Assembly: GCA_013519935.1 (NCBI GenBank)
Contig: JACDUA010000028.1
Coordinates: forward strand, 1-50,354
Length of the DNA: 50,354 nucleotides
Direction of reading: 5' to 3'
Source: Ectothiorhodospiraceae bacterium WFHF3C12
GTDB taxonomy: Bacteria; Pseudomonadota; Gammaproteobacteria; Nitrococcales; Nitrococcaceae
This document shows, piece by piece, positions 1 to 9,141 of this stretch. A program made the translations under genes and the position numbers. A model generated the notes under the pieces. The model did no database searches. It saw only the letters and a program-made list of their open reading frames with translations, and was not told the origin of the DNA. The stretch's first letter is position 1, and the number at the start of each line of letters is the position of its first letter.

Positions 1-1597
1 CGAAGCCGGCCCCCTCCAGCCGGGCACCGCGCAGGCTGCAGCCGCGAAGATCCGCGCCAACCAGGTCCGCGCCATCCAGCCTGGCTTCGTCGAGGTTGGC
101 GTCCTGCAATCGAGCCCCCGTGAGCACGCTGCCTCGCAGGTCGGAGCGGGCGAGGTAAGCCGTGCCCAGGTCCGCGTCCGGCAGCAGACAAACCCTGAGC
201 ACGATCCCGGACAGGGTCTCACCCGGCAGGCGCAGCCCTGTTAGATCCTCTTCCTCCAGTTCGATCCCCTGACGGTGCGCGTCCCGGACCCTGGTCTCCG
301 CAGGGGCCCCGATGGCCGCGCCATCCCGGTCCAGCATATCCAGCACCGCCTCGATCTCCTCCGTGGGCACACCAACGGAGATCATCTGCTCACGCACCTG
401 CTCCCGATCCGGCGGCGGCTGAGACTCGGCTGCGGCCTCCTGCTCGTCCAGATCGACACCCAGCTCCGCCCGGAGCCGCGTCCGGGCCTCGTCCGGCGGT
501 GGGGCTCGACGCGGCTCGGGAATATCCGTCTCTTCTTCCGGTTCCTCCTCGCCCAGCTCGATCCGCCACAGATCCTGGCGCAGCGCCTCGATGGCATCGG
601 CGTCCCGCGGCGCCTCACTCAGCCGCTCCCAGGCGATCACCAGGTCACCCAGGTCGGGATACCGGTCCGAAGGAACCTGGGTGAGGGCCCGCCAGACCAG
701 GACGGCCTGGCAGGCGTCGGCATCGATCCACAGGGTATCGAGCGCCGAAGGAACCTCGCGGAGCTCGCCCCGTCGGTCGCCCGGAGCGTCGGCCAGGAAA
801 CATCGCGGCCGCCATCCGGGCAACCGGGTCTGCAGGACCGGCCGGTCGGCCAGGAGGTTCTCCAGCTCCACGGTCTCGTCGCCCCGCAGGTAGCCGTCAA
901 GCTGCTGCCGTTCGGGCGCCGCGTTGAAATAGGACCAGTCGAAATCCTCCGGCAGCGCCGGCCAGCGTTCCTCCAGCCATGCACCGCCGTACCGGCCCAC
1001 CTTGCGCCGTCGTGGTCGCCACTCCGGGTGGACCGGCCCGGGCGCCACCGGGTCCGGCCGGGCGCCGGGGCCATCGATCAGCGCCTCGGGGTCCTCGACG
1101 GTGGGCAGGGGCGCGCCGTTCATGACCACCCCCCGGCCCACCGGGTTGTTGTCCCGCCCCTCTCCGCCGAACGCATTGGCCCAGGTCAGAGGCATCTCGG
1201 TGAACGGCTCCGGGTCCTGCATCCGGCTGAACCCCAGGCGCCGGCGCCAGTATCGCGGCCCGATAACGGCCATGACCCGGCGCAGACCGCCCACGGCGAA
1301 CGCGGCGCGGCACACCGACAGGGGCTCGGCGCCGGGCGTTCGGCACCGTCCCACCAGGACGACGTCGGCACGGGGTTTGTAAGGTACGAAGTCCGAGGGA
1401 TAGACGAGTTCCAGGGCACGGTCATCGTCCTGAAACAGGTCACCGTGCGGCAGGCGCTGCGCATCGGCCACCTGCGCGACGTCCTCGTGCACCAGATTCA
1501 CGGTCGCCTTGACGATGACCGCCATGGAGTGAGTGCCGGGCTGGAGTCTACCCATCAACGGCGCGACGAAACACGGGCTTTCGTTGAGGATTCGCAT
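1..1597 (-). CDS. DUF2169 domain protein with C-terminal pentapeptide repeats (3' end beyond window)
   Basis: Open reading frame running off the left edge. It starts at the ATG at 1597 (MRILNESP), 13 nt after an AAGGGAG ribosome site, and lies just downstream of the vgrG stop in the same frame. The N-terminal ~270 residues look like DUF2169: an early VIVKATVNL strand, then MAVIGPRYW, then the LTWANAFGGEG and NNPVGRG motifs. An acidic linker follows. The last ~60 visible residues are pentapeptide repeats of the A(D/N)LxG type, which fold as a right-handed quadrilateral helix. DUF2169 proteins recur in VgrG/PAAR effector loci, where some act as effector co-chaperones, so a role in loading or carrying a type VI secretion effector is an inference from context. 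No catalytic motif is visible, and the C-terminus is unknown. Confidence 0.8.
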   Translation of the reverse strand, partial: MRILNESPCFVAPLMGRLQPGTHSMAVIVKATVNLVHEDVAQVADAQRLPHGDLFQDDDRALELVYPSDFVPYKPRADVVLVGRCRTPGAEPLSVCRAAFAVGGLRRVMAVIGPRYWRRRLGFSRMQDPEPFTEMPLTWANAFGGEGRDNNPVGRGVVMNGAPLPTVEDPEALIDGPGARPDPVAPGPVHPEWRPRRRKVGRYGGAWLEERWPALPEDFDWSYFNAAPERQQLDGYLRGDETVELENLLADRPVLQTRLPGWRPRCFLADAPGDRRGELREVPSALDTLWIDADACQAVLVWRALTQVPSDRYPDLGDLVIAWERLSEAPRDADAIEALRQDLWRIELGEEEPEEETDIPEPRRAPPPDEARTRLRAELGVDLDEQEAAAESQPPPDREQVREQMISVGVPTEEIEAVLDMLDRDGAAIGAPAETRVRDAHRQGIELEEEDLTGLRLPGETLSGIVLRVCLLPDADLGTAYLARSDLRGSVLTGARLQDANLDEARLDGADLVGADLRGCSLRGARLEGAGF

Positions 1598-1636
1598 CCG
1601 GACCGAGGAACTCCCTTGCCACTGCCGCCGGGATTG

Positions 1637-3937
1637 TCAGCCGAGCTTGATCACCGACCCCGTGACACCGATGGAACCACCCACCATCGACACCTTGGCC
1701 CCGCCATTGGTCTGCAGGGTCAGGTTGCCCGCCTTGGCCTTCCAGGACGATGCTTCCTGCTGGAGCTTCGCGCTCTTTGCGTTCAGAGTGAGATCACCGC
1801 CCTTGGCGTCAACAGTGATGTTGTCCTGCGCAAGAACCTGGGCGTTCTTCTTCGCGTTGACGTAGAAATCATCGGCGCTCTCGAACTCGATGGCGTCTGA
1901 CTCGGTGGTCAGATTGGCCCCCTTTTTGGCCGTGACGTTCCACTGCCCCGCCTTCTGTTCCTTGATGCCCTTGACGAAGTCGCGCTTGAAGGACGCACCT
2001 ACCTCGACGCTGCCGGAGATCTTTTCGGTGAAGCTCAGGCCCTGGAACGTGCTCGCGCTGGCGCCGATGAAGTGATCCTGTTTGATGCCCAGCACCAGCT
2101 TGGTGGAGTTCGCCTTGCACACCAGCGAGTCCGTGCCGCCGACGGACATCTTCTGCTTGCCGTCGATCTGGATCTCTTCGTCGCCGTGGACCCGGCGTGT
2201 ACTGATGGGATCCGTGACTGGCTCTGGGCCGAGCGCGGTGCCGATCCAGCTGCCCACGGTCTGCAGGCCGCTCTTGATCGCGCTCTCCACCGCCTTGGTC
2301 CAGGACTCACTTTCCGCCTCCTCGCCCCCGTCGTCTCCCACGGTGAGGTTGTACGTGGCGCCCACGTTCGTGAACTTGCTGCCAGCCACGCTCTCGCTGT
2401 GGTTGTTCTTGACCCGCTCGCGCAGGTCCTTCTCGGCGTGCAGAAAGACATGCTCGTCGCCCTTGCTGTCCTCAAAACGCAGCTCGTTGAAGTTCTCCGC
2501 CGACCCACCCTTGGTGCTGCGGCTCTTGATGCCGCTGCGGGTTTTCTCGGCGGGTAGCTCATAGGGCGGCATGTTGTCCGCGTTATAGACCCGCCCGGTC
2601 ACGATGGGCCGGTCGGGGTCACCCTCCAGGAAATCGACGATCACTTCCTGACCGATACGGGGGATATGAATGCCGCCCCACTTGCGTCCTGCCCAGACCG
2701 AGGCGACCCGCACCCAGCAGGAGCTGTTCTCGTCCGCGCCACCATTGCGGTCCCAGTGAAACTGCAGCTTCACCCGGCCATATTTGTCGGTCCAGATTTC
2801 CTCGCCGCTCTTGCCTACAACCACTGCGGTCTGCGGGCCATGAACCGTCGGTCTGGGCGTGCGTCTCACCGGCCGGAACGGCTGCTGACTGTCCGCCGCC
2901 GTAAACGAGCAGTTGAAGGTCGTGCCCTCCGCCATGGACCCGGTTTCGTAGTCATTGGCGAACAGCTCCATGCTCAGACCCGTGATCAGGTATTCACGGT
3001 TCTGGTCCTCCCGTGGATACCCTTCCATGCGGAACAACCGGCCCGCCTGCAGCCCGCGGGCATTGCCCGCGCCCTGGACCCGTTCGAAATGGGCCTGTTG
3101 TTCTTCCATGCGTACCGCCGCGTAACGCTGACCCTCATCAGTGTTCAGGTAGTTGCCCGGATAATCGTAAACCTCGTAGCTCTCTGCGCCGTGTTCGCGC
3201 TCGATGGTCTCCTTGGCGTCAAGCTGCGCGCGCGGCTTTTCAAAGTCGAAGTCACGCAGAGCGTAGAGCTCGCTCTGGATCTCCTGGGCGGTCTGCCAGT
3301 CCGAGATATGGTCACGCTCCCGGTCCGCTTCGTTGCCGGGCGGGTAATACGGCACACGCTCGTAGCCCGCCTCGGGCTCGTGCGCGCCGTAACCGTCGGC
3401 GAGCACGAGCACGTGCCGGCCGGACTCGTGACGAAAGAAGTAGTAGATGCCTTCCTGCTCCAGCAGCCGGGAGACGAAGGCGAAGTCGGACTCCCGGTAC
3501 TGCACGCAATACTCACGGGTGGGATAGGAACCGCCAAGGGCATCCTCGAAGTCACTGAAGCCATGCTCACGGAACACCGCCTGGACGATGTCCGGCACGG
3601 ACTGTGCCTGGAAGATGCGGCAGTCGGTGCTGCGGGTGAGGTACCACAGCCACGGCCGCAGCCGGGCCTCGAAGACCGCGTAGCGGCCGGAGCGCCCCAG
3701 CTGCGCGAAGCGGGTGGCGAAGCCATTGACGTGACGCTCGCCGCCGTCCGGCAACGCAATCCGCACGCCGAGCTTTTGCCCGAGGATGTCCGCGAATGCC
3801 AGGCTCTCGTCGCTGCCCAGCATCTCCAGGGTGTATTCGAACAGGCCGCCGACCTCTTCCGTGCCGGACAGGCGCCTGAGGAAAAGGCTCTCGCCAAGCG
3901 AGCCGACAACCGCTGCGTCCCGCGAATCCTCGCTCAT
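1637..3937 (-). CDS. vgrG: Type VI secretion tip protein VgrG (TssI)
   Basis: VgrG trimers form the spike on the T6SS Hcp tube and carry effectors into target cells. The N-terminal part is the gp27-like hub (LFEYTLEML; ESDFAFVSRLLEQEGIYYFF). It is followed by the gp5-like OB fold (YGRVKLQFHWDR; SSCWVRVASVWAG; GQEVIVDFLEGDPDRPI) and the VgrG-type beta-helix (FEDSKGDEHVFLHAEKDL). The final part (about residues 640-765) is a repetitive DUF2345-like beta stalk ending SVIKLG. No extra catalytic domain is obvious. I chose ATG 3937 (MSEDSRD), which has a G-rich ribosome site; an upstream ATG at 3988 would add 17 basic residues. No hcp, tssB/C or clpV is nearby, so this is an orphan vgrG island. The downstream DUF2169 gene is probably co-transcribed. 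Confidence 0.93.
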   Translation of the reverse strand: MSEDSRDAAVVGSLGESLFLRRLSGTEEVGGLFEYTLEMLGSDESLAFADILGQKLGVRIALPDGGERHVNGFATRFAQLGRSGRYAVFEARLRPWLWYLTRSTDCRIFQAQSVPDIVQAVFREHGFSDFEDALGGSYPTREYCVQYRESDFAFVSRLLEQEGIYYFFRHESGRHVLVLADGYGAHEPEAGYERVPYYPPGNEADRERDHISDWQTAQEIQSELYALRDFDFEKPRAQLDAKETIEREHGAESYEVYDYPGNYLNTDEGQRYAAVRMEEQQAHFERVQGAGNARGLQAGRLFRMEGYPREDQNREYLITGLSMELFANDYETGSMAEGTTFNCSFTAADSQQPFRPVRRTPRPTVHGPQTAVVVGKSGEEIWTDKYGRVKLQFHWDRNGGADENSSCWVRVASVWAGRKWGGIHIPRIGQEVIVDFLEGDPDRPIVTGRVYNADNMPPYELPAEKTRSGIKSRSTKGGSAENFNELRFEDSKGDEHVFLHAEKDLRERVKNNHSESVAGSKFTNVGATYNLTVGDDGGEEAESESWTKAVESAIKSGLQTVGSWIGTALGPEPVTDPISTRRVHGDEEIQIDGKQKMSVGGTDSLVCKANSTKLVLGIKQDHFIGASASTFQGLSFTEKISGSVEVGASFKRDFVKGIKEQKAGQWNVTAKKGANLTTESDAIEFESADDFYVNAKKNAQVLAQDNITVDAKGGDLTLNAKSAKLQQEASSWKAKAGNLTLQTNGGAKVSMVGGSIGVTGSVIKLG

Positions 3938-4093
3938 AGCGACTGCAACCCCCGCTATACGCCCGCGGGCGCGTCCATTCCGCGCCACCTTTTCGGCTTC
4001 ATCTCAAGTCTAACACCCGGACACACCGACGCTACCCGCGCCGGCGCCCGCTCCGTCCGGCCACGCGGAGGCGATTCGATGGCAGCGCCGGGA

Positions 4094-7000
4094 TCAGTTG
4101 TCCAGCCCGCCTTCCTGGATCCACCGCAGCACCCGGTTATAGCGGCAACTGCCCTCCGGGGAAAAATCACCGCTGGTGCAGCCAGCGTCATGATTGAAAC
4201 CCGGTTGCAGGCTGTGGAAACTGACCGGGTCCTCTTGATCGCACGGATCATCGGTTTGGGCCGATGGCTTCAGCAGGATCAGGCTGCAGTCGGGGGCAAT
4301 GGCGCTGAGCCGGGACTGCACTTCACCGGCGCTCGCGCTAAGGCTGTCGAAGTTGAACGGCGTGGAGGTGTCCGCGCTGGTATGGCAGGTGACACAGTCA
4401 GTGTTGAAAATGTTGTCGTAGAGTGCCCCGTAGGTGACTGTCGGCAACACGTTGAAGGCAACCGTAGCGGTGCTCGTGTCGCCGTTGTCGTCACGAATGG
4501 TATACGAGAGGCTGTCCGTGCCGACGAAGTACGGCTGGAAGCTGCTCGAGCCCTGGCTGAACGAGCGCGGCACGTAGCGAACACCGGTGCCGGCGTTGAC
4601 GATCCGGGCCGCCCCGTCCCCCGGAAGAGTGATGGATACCACCCGCGCCGAGTCGTTGAGCCCGAGCCCGTCGTTGGCCAGCACCGGCACGGTCACCTGG
4701 CCGCCGGCATCCAGCGACACCGAATCATTCACCGCCCTGGGTAAGGCTGTAACCGTGACCGTGACGTTTCCGGTCGACGTTTCGTCATCCACGTCCCGGA
4801 CCCGATAGGAGAAAACATCCTCGATGGTATCCCCGGTCACCGGCGCCATGTAGACCACCCCGGCCCCGGCGCTATCCACCTGGACGCTACCGGCCGTTGG
4901 TACGCCCACCGTGTCGACAATCGTGGGCGGATCGCCCGGCTCACTGAGCTGGCCCACGATGTCAATATTGATCGAGTCGCCGGAGCGCACGGTGGCCTCG
5001 AGCGCCAGCGCTTGCGGGAGACGGTTGGGCACGGACAGGCTGACCTGGTCCTCGGTCAGCGTACCGTCCAGGCCCGCAACCGAGATGGCCAGAGTGTAGT
5101 CGCCCGGCACATCCGGGGTGAACGAGGCGATCTGGCCGTCCCGGCCGACGATCTCGGCAGCGCTCCCTGGCGGCCTGGCCCGCAGGTTCCAACTGAACGT
5201 CTCCCCGAAGTACTGGCCGGTCACGTCAGCGACCACCGCCAGGCCACGCGCGCCCAATAGCGTATCGTCCGGGCCGCTGGCGGCGCCCCGCCGCACCCGG
5301 ATATCCACGATCGGCGCCGCTGGCTCGGGGGCGCTGTCCTCCAGCCCGAGATGCTCGGCCAGGCGGTCCGCCGGCCGCGGATCCCCCAGGGTCCAGAAGT
5401 TGTCCATGGTCATCCGGGCCATGGGCATGAGCGCCTCGTCAAAAACCTGGGTGCGTATGGTCCCCGCCAGCTGCTCGAAATCCTCATGGCTGGCGAGATC
5501 CGGGATGCCGGTGACGCCGGGCGCCTGGAGGATGTGGCAGGCCCGGCAATACGGGGCGATCACTTCCCGGTAGAGCGTCTCCTCCCCCGCCCATCCAGGG
5601 GGCACGAATTCTCCCTGGAACGTATCACCGGGCAGATCCGCGCCACCGTACCAGCCATGCACGAGCTCCACGACGGCATCGGTGGTATTGGTCTGCAGCA
5701 CGGCCTCGTTGAATGCCTTGAACGTCGCCTCCTGTCCAGCCCGAGCCAGGCCCCGCTCCGGCGGCAGGCTGTGATCCCGGCTCTCGAACTGGTCATCGGA
5801 GAAAAACAGCGAGCTCACGTCCCAGGGGAAGAAACGCCCGCCAATGTTCCCCTCATTCGGGTAGACCGGGTTGCCATCGGCACCCGTTTCCAGCTGGTGG
5901 CGGCTCACGGGCGTGCCGGCGTGACAGGCAGCACAGACACCGGGCATGTACTTCTCCCCACGGCCGTCGAAATCCATGCTCAGGACCCGCTCGTGGCGGT
6001 TGTTCTCGCGATTGAGAACGTAGGTGTAGAACTTGGTGTAAGGCTCGCCCGCGGAAGGTCCCGGGCTGTATTCCATGGCCACGGTGGCAATGGGATCGAG
6101 CCGGGCGAACAGCCCCTCTAGATTGGGATAATTGATCACGTAGGAGGCGACGTAGCCGGTATCCGGGTCGGTACGCACGAACATGTGCCGGCCGAAGCCA
6201 AGGTCGAAACCGTTGATGTAACGCGCCTCGTGGACGTTGTCACCGACCACGGCCCGCAAACTGTTCCCAACGGTCTCGAACCCGTTGGCGTCGAGCCAGT
6301 CCCTCAGCGTCGCCTTCTCGCCAGCCGGGTCGATGGCCCGGTAATACGCCTCGGCCACCTGCCGGTTCTCGTCGATGAGATCGTCCAGATTCACGCTCAG
6401 GGTTGCCCTCGAAGTGCCGCCACTACCGCCGCCCTCGGCCACCACGGTATGACGGGCCGCGCCGTCGCCGGGAACGCCCCGCAACACGCAGAGATAGGGG
6501 TCCACCGGAAGACTGGAGGCACTCAGGGATACGTCAATCCGGTAGTCCACCTCGTCCCGTCGCCCCTCGTTGATCCCGGGCAACTCGTCCATGTCCACGG
6601 CGGGCACCTCGAAGACCAGGCGGGGGTTGCCAGGGGAATCGCAGTCCCCTGGGGTGGCCGCGGCGGAGTGGAGCCACTCTCCGCTTCGCCTGCCGAGAGA
6701 AATCTCGCGGCGGAACCGGCCGTCGCCGGTCAGGGCAGTGCCGTTCGGGAGATCCGCGCCTGGCAACGGGGGATAGTCGATCCGTGCGTCAACAGACACG
6801 GTGAAGGGAGTATCAGCCTGGATCTGTCCCGGTTCCGCCGTTGCGGCGACCACCGTGAAGCGGTCCACGTGCGCGAAAAACCTCAGGAACCGGTTCGGAT
6901 CATTGGCCGGTATGGCAACCACGTTTACCCGGTCAGTGGCCACGGCACCCGCGTTGTCCTCCACTTCCAACTCGAACACCCATTCCGTCCGCTGCGATAG

Positions 7001-7294
7001 CGGTGGAATACGTACCCGGATGGTGGAGGCCGTCTCAAGTACGAAGTTTTCCTCGGGAATCGCCGGCCCGCTGACCCGTCGCCAGCGGTAGTACTGCACC
7101 GGCCCGTCGGGATCGTCGCTATCGCGACCGCTCAGAATCAGCTCGGTGCCGGCCCGTACCACCTGGTCCACGCCCGCGTCCGCAACCGGCTGCCGGTTGT
7201 CCGATCCACCACCGCCACCACCGCAGGCACTCAGATAAAGGAGCACCGGCAACAACAGGACACATCCCATCGCGCCCGTTGACCAGGTCTTCAT
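4094..7294 (-). CDS. Large outer-membrane lipoprotein with PKD/Ig-like domains and three c-type haem sites
   Basis: Residues 1-24 are a lipoprotein signal with lipobox LSAC, followed by a poly-Gly stretch. Residues ~34-130 are a PKD/Ig-like domain (PVADAGVDQVV). The middle part has two CxxCH haem-attachment motifs, CAACH (454-458) and CRACH (583-587). After that come another PKD-like domain and two cadherin/VCBS-like domains (about 735-930, with the NDSVSLDAGGQVTVPVLAND pattern). A third CxxCH (CVTCH, about 967-971) lies in a Cys-rich C-terminal domain that looks like those found in surface cytochromes and DUF1592-type proteins. It should be exported and lipid-anchored. An electron-transfer or surface-oxidase role is inferred. 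ATG 7294 sits 8 nt after AGGAG; the GTG three codons upstream is too close to that site. The autotransporter gene ends 29 nt upstream, so the two look like one operon. Confidence 0.75.
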   Translation of the reverse strand: MKTWSTGAMGCVLLLPVLLYLSACGGGGGGSDNRQPVADAGVDQVVRAGTELILSGRDSDDPDGPVQYYRWRRVSGPAIPEENFVLETASTIRVRIPPLSQRTEWVFELEVEDNAGAVATDRVNVVAIPANDPNRFLRFFAHVDRFTVVAATAEPGQIQADTPFTVSVDARIDYPPLPGADLPNGTALTGDGRFRREISLGRRSGEWLHSAAATPGDCDSPGNPRLVFEVPAVDMDELPGINEGRRDEVDYRIDVSLSASSLPVDPYLCVLRGVPGDGAARHTVVAEGGGSGGTSRATLSVNLDDLIDENRQVAEAYYRAIDPAGEKATLRDWLDANGFETVGNSLRAVVGDNVHEARYINGFDLGFGRHMFVRTDPDTGYVASYVINYPNLEGLFARLDPIATVAMEYSPGPSAGEPYTKFYTYVLNRENNRHERVLSMDFDGRGEKYMPGVCAACHAGTPVSRHQLETGADGNPVYPNEGNIGGRFFPWDVSSLFFSDDQFESRDHSLPPERGLARAGQEATFKAFNEAVLQTNTTDAVVELVHGWYGGADLPGDTFQGEFVPPGWAGEETLYREVIAPYCRACHILQAPGVTGIPDLASHEDFEQLAGTIRTQVFDEALMPMARMTMDNFWTLGDPRPADRLAEHLGLEDSAPEPAAPIVDIRVRRGAASGPDDTLLGARGLAVVADVTGQYFGETFSWNLRARPPGSAAEIVGRDGQIASFTPDVPGDYTLAISVAGLDGTLTEDQVSLSVPNRLPQALALEATVRSGDSINIDIVGQLSEPGDPPTIVDTVGVPTAGSVQVDSAGAGVVYMAPVTGDTIEDVFSYRVRDVDDETSTGNVTVTVTALPRAVNDSVSLDAGGQVTVPVLANDGLGLNDSARVVSITLPGDGAARIVNAGTGVRYVPRSFSQGSSSFQPYFVGTDSLSYTIRDDNGDTSTATVAFNVLPTVTYGALYDNIFNTDCVTCHTSADTSTPFNFDSLSASAGEVQSRLSAIAPDCSLILLKPSAQTDDPCDQEDPVSFHSLQPGFNHDAGCTSGDFSPEGSCRYNRVLRWIQEGGLDN

Positions 7295-7323
7295 CGCCCG
7301 CACTCCTGCACATTGGGGGTCGG

Positions 7324-8784
7324 CTAGAACTCCATCCGCACCCCGCCCACGAATTGCGTTGAGTCCGTGTCGCGGAGACCCAGCACCGTCTCCACATCCA
7401 CGAACGCCTGCACACCGCGCGGCAGCACCATGGCCAGGGACCCCGCCACAGTGAAGAAATCCCGATCCGGCTTGTCCGTGGTGGTGGCGAAAACGGCGCC
7501 CGTCGGATCGGCGGCGAAGCCCACGTCGACGTTCCGGCTGTCATCCCGGAATTCGTGGACCCATGCCGTGCGGACCGATGGCAGCAGGACGCCGAAATCC
7601 GTGCCGTAGCGATACGCGCCCTCCACGCCCAGGGACGATCGCAACGACTGCACCTGCTGATCGTCGACTTCCAGGTTGAATGGCCCCGCGTTGCGCTCAC
7701 GATAGCCGTCCACCCGGATGTCTACGAAGTCGAGCCGGAGAAAGCCGCCGGCGCTGGCCGCACCGACCTCGTGCTGCGCGCCTATCGAGAGCCCGATCAG
7801 CGACTGCCGGCCATCGGTATCCGCCCTGGCGGTCTCGTTAACCGGGGCCACGGCCGGGTTGTTGGATGGATAGGTGATGCGCCGGGTCAGGTCGTAGTCG
7901 AGCGCGCCATAGGTCACGATGCCGTTGACGTAGTACCAGCCGACGTCGTAGAGCCCGTACAACGAGAGGCTGTAACCATCCGCGTCCACGCCGCCATCCA
8001 CCGTGCTGCGGCTGCCATCGAAATCGATCTCCGCCCGGGACCACCCGACGCCACCTCCGAGCACCAGGGCGTCCGACAGCCGGTAATCGACCCCGGCACT
8101 GAGACCGAAGTTGTCGGCATCGTAGGCATCTTCGCGATCGGTCGGATCGCGCCGTGAGACGCCATAGACACCATTGAGGAAGGCGCCCCAGCGCGAGAAG
8201 GCATACTCGTCCGCCGACGCGCCACCCCCAATGCGCCCATCGCCGGACGACAGCGCGAATCCGGCAGGCCGGGCATCGCCCTCCAGCCGGCCCAGCTGCA
8301 GACCACCGCCCCCCAACCGGAGCTCACCCAGTCGTCGCGCGACATTGGAGAACTGACTGGTAGCCGTGTCCTTCGCCAGCCGCCCCTGGGCCGCGGTCTC
8401 CTCTGTACTGACCCACTGCAGGGATTCGGCGAGGCCTTCGGCGTCCAGCTGCAGGGACCGATCGGTGGGTTCGTTCGGAGTCTCAAGCAATTCGTTGGCG
8501 GTGTGGACGAGCTCCTCGATACGGTCGAACAGCACCTGCTGCTCGGGCGGCAGCACGCCTTCCTCCCCTTCCGGTCGCAGCGCCGTGTAGACGGTCATGC
8601 TGGCGATGGCGGCCTCGCGCTGGGGATCCGTCAAACCGGGAAGGTCCTGCAGGTCCGCCCCGGCCTGGCCTGAGATCAAGAGCGCACACGTCCCCAGTAT
8701 CGCCGCGCTCGTGGTCGCCCCCGGGCGGTCCATCGGTACCGACTTCCCCGACCGGCGCCATCTTGACCGCAGCCCGTTGCACAT
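7324..8784 (-). CDS. Autotransporter beta-barrel domain outer-membrane protein
   Basis: 486 residues. The N-terminus is a Sec signal (basic start, then a hydrophobic AAILGTCALLISGQAGA ending in a signal-peptidase-like site). Residues ~50-190 are a short helical, Gln/Glu-rich passenger or linker. The last ~285 residues are an autotransporter barrel: alternating amphipathic strands (GAFLNGVYG; GLSAGVDYRLSD; VLGGGVGWSRAEIDF; YSLSLYGLYD) and a C-terminal aromatic (GGVRMEF). There is no long repetitive passenger, so it may act as a barrel alone or as a partner of the lipoprotein encoded 29 nt downstream. Start ATG 8784 follows GGAGGGG by 8 nt; the longer frame from 9012 would give an N-terminus that is not signal-like. 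Confidence 0.8.
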   Translation of the reverse strand: MCNGLRSRWRRSGKSVPMDRPGATTSAAILGTCALLISGQAGADLQDLPGLTDPQREAAIASMTVYTALRPEGEEGVLPPEQQVLFDRIEELVHTANELLETPNEPTDRSLQLDAEGLAESLQWVSTEETAAQGRLAKDTATSQFSNVARRLGELRLGGGGLQLGRLEGDARPAGFALSSGDGRIGGGASADEYAFSRWGAFLNGVYGVSRRDPTDREDAYDADNFGLSAGVDYRLSDALVLGGGVGWSRAEIDFDGSRSTVDGGVDADGYSLSLYGLYDVGWYYVNGIVTYGALDYDLTRRITYPSNNPAVAPVNETARADTDGRQSLIGLSIGAQHEVGAASAGGFLRLDFVDIRVDGYRERNAGPFNLEVDDQQVQSLRSSLGVEGAYRYGTDFGVLLPSVRTAWVHEFRDDSRNVDVGFAADPTGAVFATTTDKPDRDFFTVAGSLAMVLPRGVQAFVDVETVLGLRDTDSTQFVGGVRMEF

Positions 8785-9141
8785 GGCATCCACCCCTCCA
8801 CATTGGGTCCACGATAACCCGCCCGGACCGAACCAGCGCTTGTCGGGCCATTCGAGTTCATTCTGAGTTCCATTGCTGCCACCGCCGACCGCATGCTCGA
8901 TCCGCGGCACCACATGGAACCACCCTGAAATCGGCCCTACCCGTCGCCGTCGACCGCGCCTGGCCCCATCGGTATTCCTGAAAAGGTTAGTCAGCCACGC
9001 GGGATTGTCCACTTTCGGGAGTACCCGTCGGCACCCTCCCTGGCCACGGCGACTTCATCGCCTATACTTCGAACCCAGGCGAAGCCGAACGCGTTCAATC
9101 CGCTGCAACGGGGGCATCGGACATTCTCTGGGGAGGGAACC
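8785..9141. promoter_or_regulatory. Divergent intergenic region, autotransporter operon / papain-like peptidase
   Basis: 357 bases without a convincing gene. A TATACT hexamer at 9063-9068 is a possible -10 for the peptidase gene, but I see no good -35 at the right distance. No strong inverted repeat or RNA was seen. Confidence 0.3.

Noticed and set aside
275-1900. 541-codon plus-strand open frame
   Set aside because: It is the antisense shadow of the DUF2169 gene and the end of vgrG. The opposite strand has recognisable domains; this one has none and is Arg/Pro-rich as GC-rich shadows are.
3938-3988. Upstream ATG (3988) of vgrG
   Set aside because: Would add 17 basic residues not typical of VgrG N-termini; ATG 3937 has a better ribosome site.
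2666-4744. 692-codon plus-strand open frame
   Set aside because: Antisense to vgrG and the lipoprotein gene, spans their intergenic gap, no family motifs.
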